Assembly: GCF_014174275.1 (NCBI RefSeq)
Contig: NZ_JABEQK010000005.1
Location: forward strand, 186,001 to 250,000
Direction: 5' to 3'
Source of the DNA: Gluconacetobacter takamatsuzukensis
GTDB taxonomy: Bacteria; Pseudomonadota; Alphaproteobacteria; Acetobacterales; Acetobacteraceae
Length of the DNA: 64,000 bases
Shown: piece by piece, positions 25,747 to 34,127 of the stretch
How positions within the stretch are numbered: the stretch's first letter is position 1
Layout of the letters: every line of letters begins with the position of its first letter
The notes under the pieces: model-generated
Databases searched by the model: none
What the model was told of the DNA's origin: nothing
Seen by the model: only the letters and a program-made list of their open reading frames with translations
Translations under genes and position numbers: made by a program

Positions 25747-25924
25747 GGAAGTCCCCCTTCGAAAGACGCGGACCGGCGAAGATGTGAACAACGCGCCATG
25801 GAGCCGGCGCGGGCCGTGCCTTTCTTCGCATGTTCGTGTAGGAACGGAAAGCGAAACGCCCCCACCGTCGTCAGACGGACGCACAGATAGGAGCCCCCCG
25901 CGTGTGGGGAGGAACGAGACCGTC

Positions 25925-26731
25925 TTGAACGCCACACCGAGCCTTGCCGCACGTACGGGCAATTTCTTTCACCGCTACGCCAATCCGGGGCGGTTTCTCC
26001 GGCTGGGTGCGCGCCTGCAACCCTGGCTGACCTGGCCCGCCATCGTGCTGTCGATCGCCGGCATCGTCTGGGGCCTGTTCCTGTCGCCCGCCGACTGGCA
26101 GCAGGGGGACAGCGTGCGGATCATGTATGTCCATGTGCCTGCTGCATGGCTGGCATCGTCGGGCTATATGGGGCTGGCCGTATGTTCGCTGCTGTCGCTG
26201 GTGTGGCGCCATCCGCTGGCCGACCTGGCGGCGGTGGAAATCGGGCCGGTCGGGGCCTCGGTCACCGCCATCTGCCTGGCCACCGGCTCGCTGTGGGGCA
26301 AGCCGATGTGGGGCACCTGGTGGGTGTGGGATGCGCGCCTGACTTCGGTGCTGGTGCTGTTCTTTCTCTATCTGGGCCATATCGCGCTGATCCGTGCCTT
26401 CGACGAGCCGCAGCGCGGCTATCGCGCCGCCGCGATCCTGGGCCTGGCCGGGGCGGTGGACCTGCCGATCATCAAGTTCAGCGTGCAATGGTGGAACACC
26501 CTGCACCAGCCCGACAGCATCACGCTGACGGCGGCGCCCACCATGTCGACCAACATGCTGTGGCCACTGCTGGTCTGCACCGTGGGCTTCACCTTCGGTT
26601 TCGCCGCCATCCTGGTCGCGCGGCTGCGCGCCGCCGTGATGGAAAGCCGGGTCCGCACCGCGCTGGCCATGCGTCGGGGCCGGGCGGAGGCCCAGGATTC
26701 GGAGCCGGACCTGAGCGGAGCCGTCGCATGA
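25925..26731 (+). CDS. ccmC: Heme exporter/heme-handling protein CcmC
   Basis: CcmC presents heme to CcmE at the periplasmic face in System I cytochrome c maturation. A TTG at 25925 is the likely start: it lies about 11 nt after GGAGGAA, and no ATG fits before the first membrane helix. The 268-residue product has six membrane segments, the tryptophan-rich heme-handling motif WGTWWVWDARLTSVLV, and the flanking histidines His70 (MYVHVPAAW) and the one in WWNTLHQP. The C-terminus is longer than usual. ccmD overlaps its stop by 4 bp. Confidence 0.95.
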   Translation: MNATPSLAARTGNFFHRYANPGRFLRLGARLQPWLTWPAIVLSIAGIVWGLFLSPADWQQGDSVRIMYVHVPAAWLASSGYMGLAVCSLLSLVWRHPLADLAAVEIGPVGASVTAICLATGSLWGKPMWGTWWVWDARLTSVLVLFFLYLGHIALIRAFDEPQRGYRAAAILGLAGAVDLPIIKFSVQWWNTLHQPDSITLTAAPTMSTNMLWPLLVCTVGFTFGFAAILVARLRAAVMESRVRTALAMRRGRAEAQDSEPDLSGAVA

Positions 26732-26895
26732 CCCACCTGCCCTACATCGTCGCCGCCTATGGCATGACCATCGGGCTGGCCGTCATCCTGGGTACCAGCG
26801 CGGCCTTGCGCCTGCGCCGCGCCCGTGCCCGGCTGGCGGCGATCGAGCGCCCGTCGCGTGCCGATTCGCGCGCCGGGGGAGCATCCGCGCCATGA
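26728..26895 (+). CDS. ccmD: Heme exporter protein CcmD
   Basis: A 55-residue single-pass membrane protein that helps release heme-loaded CcmE from CcmC/CcmAB. The start overlaps the ccmC stop (ATGA) and the stop overlaps the ccmE start. It has the typical layout: short N-terminus (THLPYIVAAYGMT), one helix (IGLAVILGTSAALRL), then a basic tail RRARARLAAIE. Identification rests on position and topology, since CcmD is poorly conserved. Confidence 0.88.
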   Translation: MTHLPYIVAAYGMTIGLAVILGTSAALRLRRARARLAAIERPSRADSRAGGASAP

Positions 26896-27422
26896 CCCGC
26901 AAGAGCCGCCGCCTGTGGCTGGTGGGCGGGTGCCTGATCGGGCTGGGCACCGCCACCGCGCTGACGCTGAGCGCGTTTTCGTCCAACATCGTCTTCTTCA
27001 TGGCGCCGTCGCAGGTCCATGCCCATCCGCCGGCCGCCGACCGCACCATCCGGCTGGGCGGCATGGTGGTGGCCGGATCGGTGCGCCAGCAGAAGAACGG
27101 CGACACGCCGGTCAGCCAGTTCGACGTGACCGACGGGCAGGATGCCGTGACCGTGCATTACGAGGGCATCCTGCCCGACCTGTTCCGCGAGGGGCAGAGC
27201 GTGGTGGCCATCGGCAGCGTGCTGGCCGACGGATCGTTCCGCGCCAGCGAGGTGCTGGCCAAGCATGACGAGACCTATATGCCCAAGGAAGTCGCCGAGG
27301 CGCTGCGCCGCAGCGGCAAATGGGACCCTCGTTACGGCAAGGCCCCCGACGCCGCGAGCTGGAACAGCATGACCAAGAGCGCCACGAGCCAGGACAAGGC
27401 TGCTCCGCAGCATGGAAGCTGA
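26892..27422 (+). CDS. ccmE: Cytochrome c maturation heme chaperone CcmE
   Basis: A 176-residue periplasmic heme chaperone anchored by one N-terminal helix (about 9-28). It binds heme covalently through His125 in LAKHDETYMP, the family HxxxY site with Tyr129. The OB-fold core includes RLGGMVVAGSV, FDVTDGQDAVTVHYEGILPD in part, and LFREGQSVVAIG. The Lys/Gln-rich C-terminus is disordered as usual. The start overlaps the ccmD stop. Confidence 0.97.
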   Translation: MTRKSRRLWLVGGCLIGLGTATALTLSAFSSNIVFFMAPSQVHAHPPAADRTIRLGGMVVAGSVRQQKNGDTPVSQFDVTDGQDAVTVHYEGILPDLFREGQSVVAIGSVLADGSFRASEVLAKHDETYMPKEVAEALRRSGKWDPRYGKAPDAASWNSMTKSATSQDKAAPQHGS

Positions 27423-27429
27423 CTGACAC

Positions 27430-29409
27430 ATGACTCCGGAACTGGGAAATTTCGCCCTCGCGCTGGCCTGCTGCCTGGCCGCCGGGCAGGCCGTGCTGCC
27501 GATGGTCGGCGCGCGGCGCCGCGATCCGCGCCTGATGGCGCTGGCCCCTGCCCTGGCCATCGGGCAGCTTCTGGCGCTGCTCTATTCCTTCGCGTGCCTG
27601 ATCGATGCCGCCATCAACGACGATTTCTCGGTCCAGAACGTCGCGGCCAACAGCTCGGTGGCCAAGCCGCTGCTGTACAAGATTACCGGCGTGTGGGGCA
27701 ATCACGAGGGGTCGGTGCTGCTGTGGGCGCTGATCCTGGGCCTGTGCGGCGGCGCGGTGGCGCTGTTCGGCCGCGACCTGCCCTCGGCCCTGCGCGCGCG
27801 GGTGATCGCGGTGCTGGGCGGGGTGTCGGCGGGGTTCCAGCTTTTCTGCCTGACCACGTCCAACCCGTTCGACCGGGTGTGGCCGGCGCCGATGGAAGGC
27901 CAGGGGATGAACCCGCTGTTGCAGGACCCCGGCCTGGCCTTCCATCCGCCCATTCTCTACACCGGCTATGTCGGGTTCGCGGTGCCGTTCGCCTTTGCCG
28001 TCGCGGCGCTGATCGAAGGGCGGGTCGATGCCTCCTGGGGCCGCTGGGTGCGCCCGTGGGCGGTCGCGGCCTGGTGCTTCCTGACCTGCGGCATCGCGCT
28101 GGGGTCGTGGTGGTCGTATTACGTGCTGGGCTGGGGCGGCTATTGGTTCTGGGACCCGGTGGAAAACGCGTCGCTGATCCCGTGGCTGACCGGCACCGCG
28201 CTGGTCCATTCCGCCATCGTCGTGGAAAAGCGCGAGGCGCTGAAGATCTGGACCGTGCTGCTGGCCATCGGCACCTTCTCGTTCTCGCTGTCCGGCACCT
28301 TCCTGGTGCGTTCGGGCATTCTCAATTCCGTCCATGCCTTTGCCAACGATCCGGCGCGCGGCATCTTCATCCTCGGCCTGCTGGGGCTGGTGATCGGCGG
28401 GTCGCTGCTGCTGTTCGCCATCCGCGCGCCGCAGTTGACGGCGGGCGGCGTGTTTGCCCCCGTGTCGCGCGAGGGGCTGCTGGTGCTGAACAACATCCTG
28501 CTGTGCTCGATCTGCGCGGTGGTGCTGACGGGCACGATGTATCCGCCCTTCATGTCGCTGCTGTTCGGCAAGACGATTTCGGTCGGCAAGCCGTTCTTCG
28601 ACGCCACGGCAGCGCCGATGGCGATTCCGCTGATGGCCTTCATGGGGCTGGGGCCGATGATGCCGTGGAAGCGCGCGCAGCTTTGGCCGGTGCTGCGCCG
28701 GCTGTGGTGGGCCGGGGCCCTGACCGTGCTGGCCTTCGCCGTCGCGGCATGGCAGGTGCGCGACCTGCTGCCGCTGCTGGCTGCCACCGGCGCCGTCTGG
28801 GTCATCGCCAGCAGCGCCACCGACATTGTCGAGCGCATCCGCCTGTTCCGCATCCCCCTGGGGGCGAGCTGGCAGCGCGCGCGCATGCTGCCGCGCGCGG
28901 CACTGGGTGCGGCGCTGGCCCATGCCGGCGTCGGCGTCAGCGTGCTGGGGCTGGCCGCGATGTCGCAGGCGCAGCACCGCATCGTCGAGGTGCATGTGGG
29001 CCAGACCGAAATGCTGGCCGGCGACGCCTGGACGCTGACCGAGGTGCGCGCCGCGCCGGGCCCGAACTACACCGCGCTGATCGCGACGATCGAGGTCCGG
29101 CATGACGGGCGGCTGGTCACGGTGCTGCATCCCGCCAAGCGCACTTTCGCCAGCCAGAACCAGACGACGACGGAGGTGGCCATTCATACCAACCTGATGT
29201 CCGACCTGTATGGCGTGCTGGGCGACCGGCACGGCATCGGCACCCAGGCGACGTACGTGCTGCGCCTGCATTACAACCCGCTGGCGCCGTGGATGTGGCT
29301 GGGCGGGCTGATCATGGCCCTGGGCGGTGTGCTGTCGCTGTCCGACCGGCGGATGCGCGTGGGCGCGCCCCGCCGCGCCGCGACCGCCGGCCTGGTGGCG
29401 ACGTCGTGA
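27430..29409 (+). CDS. ccmF: Heme lyase subunit CcmF
   Basis: A 659-residue multi-pass membrane protein that, with CcmH and CcmI, attaches heme to apocytochrome c. It has more than a dozen hydrophobic segments. The conserved WWD-type heme motif is GYWFWDPVENASLIPWL (Trp239-Asp242), preceded by WGNHEGSVLLWALIL and PILYTGYVGF. A large periplasmic loop near the C-terminus (about 510-620) precedes the last helix. It starts 7 bp after ccmE. ccmG begins with a GTG that overlaps its stop. Confidence 0.97.
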   Translation: MTPELGNFALALACCLAAGQAVLPMVGARRRDPRLMALAPALAIGQLLALLYSFACLIDAAINDDFSVQNVAANSSVAKPLLYKITGVWGNHEGSVLLWALILGLCGGAVALFGRDLPSALRARVIAVLGGVSAGFQLFCLTTSNPFDRVWPAPMEGQGMNPLLQDPGLAFHPPILYTGYVGFAVPFAFAVAALIEGRVDASWGRWVRPWAVAAWCFLTCGIALGSWWSYYVLGWGGYWFWDPVENASLIPWLTGTALVHSAIVVEKREALKIWTVLLAIGTFSFSLSGTFLVRSGILNSVHAFANDPARGIFILGLLGLVIGGSLLLFAIRAPQLTAGGVFAPVSREGLLVLNNILLCSICAVVLTGTMYPPFMSLLFGKTISVGKPFFDATAAPMAIPLMAFMGLGPMMPWKRAQLWPVLRRLWWAGALTVLAFAVAAWQVRDLLPLLAATGAVWVIASSATDIVERIRLFRIPLGASWQRARMLPRAALGAALAHAGVGVSVLGLAAMSQAQHRIVEVHVGQTEMLAGDAWTLTEVRAAPGPNYTALIATIEVRHDGRLVTVLHPAKRTFASQNQTTTEVAIHTNLMSDLYGVLGDRHGIGTQATYVLRLHYNPLAPWMWLGGLIMALGGVLSLSDRRMRVGAPRRAATAGLVATS

Positions 29410-29984
29410 CCGGCGATACATCGCCGCCGGACCTGACGCGCCGGCGCCTGCTGATGGCGGCCCCGCTGGTGGTGGCGGGGGGCGCCGGGATCGCGTTCTG
29501 GCGCATGCTGTCGGGCATGCGCCAGGGATCGTTCGACCCGCACGACATCCAGGCCCCGGCGCTGAACCGGCCGGTGCCGGATTTCGCCCTGCCCGACCAG
29601 TTGCCCGGCCAGGGCTTCGGCGCCGCCGACCTGCGGGCGCTGAAAGTGCCGGTGCTGGTCAATTTCTTCGCCTCCTGGTGCATTCCCTGCGTCGCCGAGA
29701 TGCCGCAGCTCAACGCCCTGAAGGCCAAGCTGCCGATCTGGGGCATCGCCTACAAGGACAAGCCGGCCGATGCGCTGGGCTTTGTGCGCCGGGCGGGCAA
29801 CCCCTATGCGCGCATCGCCAGCGATCTGGCGGGCATGACCGCGATCGACTGGGGCGTGTCGGGCGTGCCGGAATCGTTCCTGATCGGGCCCGGTGGCGTG
29901 ATCCGCTGGCATTCCGCCGCGGCACTGGATGCGGCGACCGCGCACGACATCCTGCTGCCCCTGGCCGCGAGCCTGCGGGCATGA
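29406..29984 (+). CDS. ccmG: Thiol:disulfide oxidoreductase CcmG/DsbE
   Basis: A membrane-anchored periplasmic thioredoxin-like protein that keeps apocytochrome c or CcmH thiols reduced. The GTG at 29406 overlaps the ccmF stop and gives 192 residues. An N-terminal signal anchor (RRRLLMAAPLVVAGGAGIAF) precedes the thioredoxin domain. The active site is FFASWCIPCVAEMP, Cys92 and Cys95, and the cis-Pro loop is SGVPESFLI. An internal ATG after the arginines is a weaker start. Confidence 0.96.
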   Translation: MTGDTSPPDLTRRRLLMAAPLVVAGGAGIAFWRMLSGMRQGSFDPHDIQAPALNRPVPDFALPDQLPGQGFGAADLRALKVPVLVNFFASWCIPCVAEMPQLNALKAKLPIWGIAYKDKPADALGFVRRAGNPYARIASDLAGMTAIDWGVSGVPESFLIGPGGVIRWHSAAALDAATAHDILLPLAASLRA

Positions 29985-30457
29985 AGGCCGCGATGCGCCG
30001 GCTGGCCCTCGTGCTGGCCACCCTGCTGGCCGTGACGGCCGGCCTGTCGCCGCTGGCCGCCGTGGCGGTCGACGACCCGTCGGAAATGCTGCCCGACCCG
30101 CATCAGGAAGCCCGCGCCCAGGCCATCGGGTCGCAATTGCGCTGCCTGGTCTGCCAGAACGAATCGATCGAGGACAGCAGCGCCGGCCTGGCCCGCGACC
30201 TGCGCCACGTGGTGCGCGAGCATGTGGCCAAGGGGGAGAGCGACCGCCAGATCATGGACTGGATGGTTGGCCGCTACGGCAATTTCATCCGCCTGAAGCC
30301 GCCGCTGACCGTCGGTACGGTGCTGCTATGGCTGATGCCGGTCCTGGCCCTGCTGGTCGGCGGTCTTGTCGCCCTCCTGTCCTTCCGCCGCGCCCGCGGT
30401 GCCGGCCCCGCGCCCCTGAGCGACGACGAGCGCGCGCGCCTGACCGACCTGACCTGA
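29981..30457 (+). CDS. ccmH: Cytochrome c maturation protein CcmH
   Basis: A 158-residue membrane-tethered periplasmic protein that handles the thiols of apocytochrome c. It starts in the 4-bp overlap with ccmG. A signal peptide (LALVLATLLAVTAGLSPLAAVA) is followed by the redox motif LRCLVCQNESIEDS with Cys55 and Cys58, and by the three-helix family core (LARDLRHVVREHVAKGESDRQ in part, MVGRYGNFIRLKPP). A C-terminal membrane helix follows (VLLWLMPVLALLVGGLVALL). This is the short form without the CcmI-like domain, which is encoded separately next door. Confidence 0.97.
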   Translation: MKAAMRRLALVLATLLAVTAGLSPLAAVAVDDPSEMLPDPHQEARAQAIGSQLRCLVCQNESIEDSSAGLARDLRHVVREHVAKGESDRQIMDWMVGRYGNFIRLKPPLTVGTVLLWLMPVLALLVGGLVALLSFRRARGAGPAPLSDDERARLTDLT

Positions 30458-30470
30458 CTGCGCTGAGATA

Positions 30471-31193
30471 ATGATGATCTGGATTGGCATTTTCCTGCTC
30501 AGCGCCGTGGTGCTGCTGCCTTCTCTCCTGGCCTTTCGCCACACCACGCGCCTGCGGGACGAGCGGGAAGCGGCGCTGGTGCTGCTGCGCGCCCAGCTTG
30601 CCGAGCTGGACCGCGACCGGGAATGCGGCCTGATCGCCGCCGGCGAGCATGAGGGCGCGCGGCTGGAAATCCAGCGCCGGCTGCTGGCGTCGGACGCCGC
30701 CCCCACGCGCGGCATCGGCCGCGCCGCCACCGCGCCGGTCGTGCTGGTCTGCCTGCTGCTGCTGCCCCTGACCGCGACGGGGCTGTACCTGCTGTTCGGC
30801 CATCCGTCGCTGCCCCCGCAGCCCCTCGCCCCGCGCCTGCTGGCGCAGAAGGCGCAGGACAGGCGCGATGACGGGCTGCTGGCGGAATTGCGCGCCGGCC
30901 TGGCCCGCATGGCGCCGGAGGACCCGAACCGCTTCCAGGGTTTCCTGCTGCTGGGGCAGGCCGAGGCGGCGCGCGACCATTATGCCGCGGCGGCCGAAGC
31001 CTGGCGCGAGGCCATGACGATCCGCTTCGTCCCCGAAATCGCCGCCCGCGCCGCCGAAGCCCAGACCCTGGCCGACGGCAGGGTGACGCCCGAAAGCGCC
31101 GCCCTGTTCCGCCGCGCGCTGGACGCCGCCCCGGCCGACGCGCCCTGGCGCATGGCCGCCCAGCAGCGGATTGCCGAATCCGAACATCAATAG
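30471..31193 (+). CDS. ccmI: c-type cytochrome biogenesis protein CcmI (CycH)
   Basis: A 240-residue apocytochrome chaperone. It has an N-terminal helix (MIWIGIFLLSAVVLLPSLLAF), a cytoplasmic Arg/Glu-rich coiled region, a second helix (VVLVCLLLLPLTATGLYLLF) and a periplasmic helical part with TPR-like repeats (FQGFLLLGQAEAARDHYAAA). It is shorter than many CcmI proteins, with fewer TPR units. It starts 13 bp after ccmH and closes the ccmC-I run. Confidence 0.88.
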   Translation: MMIWIGIFLLSAVVLLPSLLAFRHTTRLRDEREAALVLLRAQLAELDRDRECGLIAAGEHEGARLEIQRRLLASDAAPTRGIGRAATAPVVLVCLLLLPLTATGLYLLFGHPSLPPQPLAPRLLAQKAQDRRDDGLLAELRAGLARMAPEDPNRFQGFLLLGQAEAARDHYAAAAEAWREAMTIRFVPEIAARAAEAQTLADGRVTPESAALFRRALDAAPADAPWRMAAQQRIAESEHQ

Positions 31194-31221
31194 CACCCGC
31201 GGCGACCCACAGGGGACCATC

Positions 31222-31530
31222 ATGATCGAACCCATCGCCGGCACCGTCGAGCAATGTCCGTTCTGCCACCGCACGATACGCGGCACGGTCGAGATCTGCC
31301 CCCATTGCGGCGCGGAGCGGCGCTTCGGCCCCACCCTGCGCGAAAGCCTGCTGACCTTCGCGGTCGGGGTTTCGGTCGGCCCGGTCTTCATGCTGATCAT
31401 CGGCGCCGGCGTGCAGCTGGCGGTCCTGGCGGCGGCGATCGGCGGGCTGCTGGGCTTCTTCGTCGCCCATTCCCGCCATGCCGGCGATCGCTGGATGAAG
31501 CCGCCCGCCGGGTGGACACCGCCCGAGTGA
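31222..31530 (+). CDS. Zinc-ribbon membrane protein of unknown function
   Basis: A 102-residue protein from ATG 31222, with AGGGGA about 6 nt upstream. The N-terminus holds a rubredoxin-like zinc ribbon: Cys12-x2-Cys15 in QCPFCHRTI and Cys26-x2-Cys29 in ICPHCGAERRFGP. Two hydrophobic segments follow (LLTFAVGVSVGPVFMLIIGAG and LAVLAAAIGGLLGFFVA). It lies just after ccmI in the same direction. A link with cytochrome maturation or with the next gene is possible but unproven. Confidence 0.75.
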   Translation: MIEPIAGTVEQCPFCHRTIRGTVEICPHCGAERRFGPTLRESLLTFAVGVSVGPVFMLIIGAGVQLAVLAAAIGGLLGFFVAHSRHAGDRWMKPPAGWTPPE

Positions 31531-31580
31531 TCACACGCCCGTTTCTTGCCTGGGGCGGAAAGTCGGGCCAAGCTGGGGGC

Positions 31581-31742
31581 ATGACCAGCACCGATACACA
31601 TGACGACGCGCCCTCGCCCGCCACGCCGGCGGCCGACGCGCCCGAAACCACGTCCGACGCCAAGGAATATGGCGGGCCCAAGGAAAAGAAGCCCACGCGT
31701 TATGGCGACTGGACCGTCAAGGGACGCTGTATCGATTTCTGA
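31581..31742 (+). CDS. SDHAF4-like succinate dehydrogenase assembly factor (DUF1674)
   Basis: A 53-residue protein. The C-terminal motif KEYGGPKEKKPTRYGDWTVK followed by GRCIDF is the hallmark of DUF1674, whose eukaryotic member SDHAF4/Sdh8 binds flavinylated SdhA and assists succinate dehydrogenase assembly. The N-terminal 28 residues are Asp/Ala/Pro-rich and disordered. A GGGGG run lies just before the ATG. Placement after ccm genes fits a respiratory theme. The bacterial function is inferred from the family. Confidence 0.88.
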   Translation: MTSTDTHDDAPSPATPAADAPETTSDAKEYGGPKEKKPTRYGDWTVKGRCIDF

Positions 31743-31766
31743 GCGGACGGGGGGTGAGGCAGCCCC

Positions 31767-32288
31767 TTACAGGCTGCCCTGTTCCTGCATGCGGCCGAAG
31801 CGGGCGCGGGCGGTCTGGCGGTGGCCGGGGGGGCGGACTTCGCACGAGATCAGGTAGATCCCGGCGACGAAGATGATGTTGGCCAGCGAATTGAACCACA
31901 GCGCGATCTCGAAATGCGGGGGCGCCGTCGCGCCCTGGTAGAGCGCATAGACCGCAAACGGGATCGAAAGCGGCCGCATGCCCGCCAGCATCACCCGCAG
32001 CGGGTTCATATGGCCGGGCCGGACCATCGGCCGCACCCGGTTGATCCCGACATAGAATGCCAGCCCCAGGCACCAGACCAGAACATTGAACATCGCGTCG
32101 CTGAGCGACATGTGCCCGATCACGATCATCGCGACGATCGACGCCGCCGACAGCATGATGGCGCCGAACTGGAAGCTCATGCCCAGGGCCAGGGCCGGCA
32201 ACCGCTCGGGCAGGCGATCGGCGAAAGGCTGGAACACCCGGTCCAGCAGCCAGACGTCGAACTGATTGATGCGATCACCAAAAGACAT
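31767..32288 (-). CDS. Membrane protein of unknown function
   Basis: A 173-residue protein with four likely transmembrane segments (about 36-58, 65-82, 98-118 and 128-147). The N-terminus (MSFGDRINQFDVWLLDRVFQ) looks amphipathic and cytoplasmic, and the tail is basic (GHRQTARARFGRMQEQ). No family is recognised. It is convergent with the SDHAF4-like gene; a short GGCAGCC/GGCTGCC hairpin lies around its stop codon. Confidence 0.65.
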   Translation of the reverse strand: MSFGDRINQFDVWLLDRVFQPFADRLPERLPALALGMSFQFGAIMLSAASIVAMIVIGHMSLSDAMFNVLVWCLGLAFYVGINRVRPMVRPGHMNPLRVMLAGMRPLSIPFAVYALYQGATAPPHFEIALWFNSLANIIFVAGIYLISCEVRPPGHRQTARARFGRMQEQGSL

Positions 32289-32385
32289 GCGGATCTTGTA
32301 TCAAGGCCGCCCCGCCGCCGCACCCCCGAAATGCGCACCAGGGGCGATCGAAGGCGCGTTTCGTCCTCGAAGCGGGCTTTCAGAA

Positions 32386-32503
32386 GCTGTTTGAAAAGTC
32401 GGCCGGCTGGGCGAGAGTGCCGTGCAGCGGCCTTGATGGCCGTGAGCACCGAAGCGCAGAAAATGCGCGAAGGACACGCCGGCAGGGTGACTTTACAAAC
32501 AGC
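32386..32503 (-). repeat. Family A palindromic repeat downstream of bfd
   Basis: On the minus strand it begins 3 nt after the bfd stop codon. The outer arms are 15-bp inverted repeats with one mismatch: GCTGTTTGTAAAGTC (gene side, 32503-32489) and its partner at 32400-32386. Inside is the family core GCTTCGGTGCTCACGGCC, also found at 59716-59733 and, with changes, in the recR copy. Its orientation relative to the upstream gene is the same as in the other copies. Confidence 0.8.
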
Positions 32504-32506
32504 CTC

Positions 32507-32725
32507 TCAGATCGCAGGCAGGGCGTCGGACGGCGCCATTTCGGCCCGTGCCTGGATCGCGCGGCGCAGCAGGCACAGCACGCCCGGCACGCAATTGCCG
32601 CACTGCGCGCGGCATCCGCGGGCCGCATAGATCTCGCGGGGGCGGGTGGCGCCATTGTCCACCGCGCGTTCCACATCCTGGTCGGTCAGCATATTGCAAG
32701 AACAGACAAACATCAGGCGTCTCAT
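32507..32725 (-). CDS. bfd: Bacterioferritin-associated ferredoxin
   Basis: A small [2Fe-2S] protein of about 72 residues that reduces bacterioferritin to release stored iron. The cluster ligands are Cys8 and Cys10 (VCSCN) and Cys42 and Cys45 (QCGNC), the family CxC...CxxC spacing. The helix-turn-helix-like fold region DQDVERAVDNGATRPREIY fits. The start is uncertain: ATG 32725 is used here, while ATG 32713 (MFVCSCN, with GGAG about 11 nt upstream) is nearer the usual protein length and ATG 32749 is also in frame. A palindrome that could bind an iron regulator lies upstream. Confidence 0.92.
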   Translation of the reverse strand: MRRLMFVCSCNMLTDQDVERAVDNGATRPREIYAARGCRAQCGNCVPGVLCLLRRAIQARAEMAPSDALPAI

Positions 32726-32772
32726 CTCCGTGCCCGTCCCTTCAAGCATGGATGATAATAGTTCGCAATAGC

Positions 32773-32788
32773 ATTCTCATCTGAGAAT
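32773..32788. promoter_or_regulatory. Palindrome upstream of bfd, possible iron-regulator site
   Basis: ATTCTC-ATCT-GAGAAT, perfect 6-bp arms with a 4-bp centre, in an AT-rich patch (about 32755-32800) that contrasts with the GC-rich surroundings. It lies about 48-60 bp upstream of the bfd start. Iron control of bfd is common, and GAGAAT half-sites resemble Fur-type boxes, but the match is not to full consensus. Confidence 0.45.
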
Positions 32789-32849
32789 CGCATATGCGAT
32801 CCACACTGACCGCGGAGGTCGTCCGCCGCCGCCCCCCTGCCCGCCGGCG

Positions 32850-34022
32850 CTATCGGGCGCCGTAGACCGCGTCGCGCACCGCGTCGGGATAGGCACCCGC
32901 CATGCCGGCCAGCGCGGTGTTGCTGAGCATCACGATCGCCACGCCGCGCGCGGGATCGGCGATCCATTGATGGCCATAGACGCCGCCCCAGGTGAAGCCG
33001 CCCGGCGAAACCGGGGTGCGCGCCCGTGCCGGGTCCCGGACCACCGCCGCGCCGATGGCGAAGCCCATGCCGGCGTTCATCGGGCCCATCGGCAGGTCGC
33101 CGATCGCATTCTGCCCGAACAGGGCGGCGCTTTCGGGCGACAGGATCGGGCCGCCGCCGCTGCACAATGCCTCCACGAAGGTCAGGAACTCCTCGGCCGT
33201 GCCGACCATGCCCGCACCGCCCGAGGGGTAGGAGCGCGGGTCCAGCACCCGGTCGGGGGCGAACACGATCTCGCTGACCTTGCCGCCGCCAAGCTGGCGC
33301 GGCATGACGTAGCGCGCGCCCATCGCCACCGGAAGCGGCCGCCCGTCGGCATAGGCCGGGCAGAGTGCGGCCGGGTCGGAGACCGCAAAGCCGGTGCGGG
33401 TCCAGCCCAGTTTCGCGCCGACATGGCGCTGCACCAGTTCGGGCAGCGTGGCGTCGCCCGCGCGTTCCAGCACGCCGCCCATCACGTCCAGCGCCAGCGA
33501 ATAGGCCCAGCCCGTGCCGGGCGCGAACAGCAGCGGCACCGATGCCAGGCGGGCCAGATTGTCGGCCAGCGCCATGCCCGGCTCGGCAATGCCGTCGGAA
33601 ATTCCGGCGCCGGTATAGGGATTGTCGTCGCGCGGGAAGGCGAAGCCGTAGGACAGGCCCGCCGTGTGCGTCAGCAGGTGCCGCAGCGTGATCGTGGGCA
33701 CCGAGCCGTCGGCGCAGGCGGGGCGGAAGTCGGGCAGGAAGCGCGTGACCGGATCTTCCAGCGCCAGCGCGCCCTGTTCGGCCAGTGCCAGGGCCACCGC
33801 CGTGACCACCGGCTTGGTCAGCGAGGCCAGGCGCAATTGGGTGTCCGGGCCCATCGGCGCGTCGGCCTCGCGATTCGCCAGGCCGGCGGCGCGGCGCACC
33901 ACCGTCTTGCCGTCCACCGATACCAGCACCGTGGCGCCCACCAGCCGTCCGCGCGCCACGGCTGCGTCCATCACCTGGCCGACACGCGCATCCATTCCCG
34001 CAACCGGCATGGCCTCACTCAT
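32850..34022 (-). CDS. Serine hydrolase of the beta-lactamase/class C esterase family
   Basis: A 390-residue penicillin-binding-fold hydrolase. The ATG at 34022 has GGGAGG nearby; the frame is open further upstream without support. The nucleophile motif is LASLTKPVV (Ser67, Lys70), followed by LRHLLTHTAGLSYGF. The tyrosine motif is WAYSLALDVMGG, and the third motif appears as GHQWIADP near residue 360. There is no signal peptide, so it is probably cytoplasmic and more likely an esterase or peptidase than a resistance enzyme. It is divergent from the M16 peptidase gene. Confidence 0.9.
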   Translation of the reverse strand: MSEAMPVAGMDARVGQVMDAAVARGRLVGATVLVSVDGKTVVRRAAGLANREADAPMGPDTQLRLASLTKPVVTAVALALAEQGALALEDPVTRFLPDFRPACADGSVPTITLRHLLTHTAGLSYGFAFPRDDNPYTGAGISDGIAEPGMALADNLARLASVPLLFAPGTGWAYSLALDVMGGVLERAGDATLPELVQRHVGAKLGWTRTGFAVSDPAALCPAYADGRPLPVAMGARYVMPRQLGGGKVSEIVFAPDRVLDPRSYPSGGAGMVGTAEEFLTFVEALCSGGGPILSPESAALFGQNAIGDLPMGPMNAGMGFAIGAAVVRDPARARTPVSPGGFTWGGVYGHQWIADPARGVAIVMLSNTALAGMAGAYPDAVRDAVYGAR

Positions 34023-34127
34023 CGCATCCTCCCTCTTCCGCCGCGTTCCGTTGCATGGCCGTCCCCCGGTTTCCACCATGGCGCCCTGCGTCTACGCTGT
34101 CCGGGTCAGCAGGAGTACCAGCGAATC

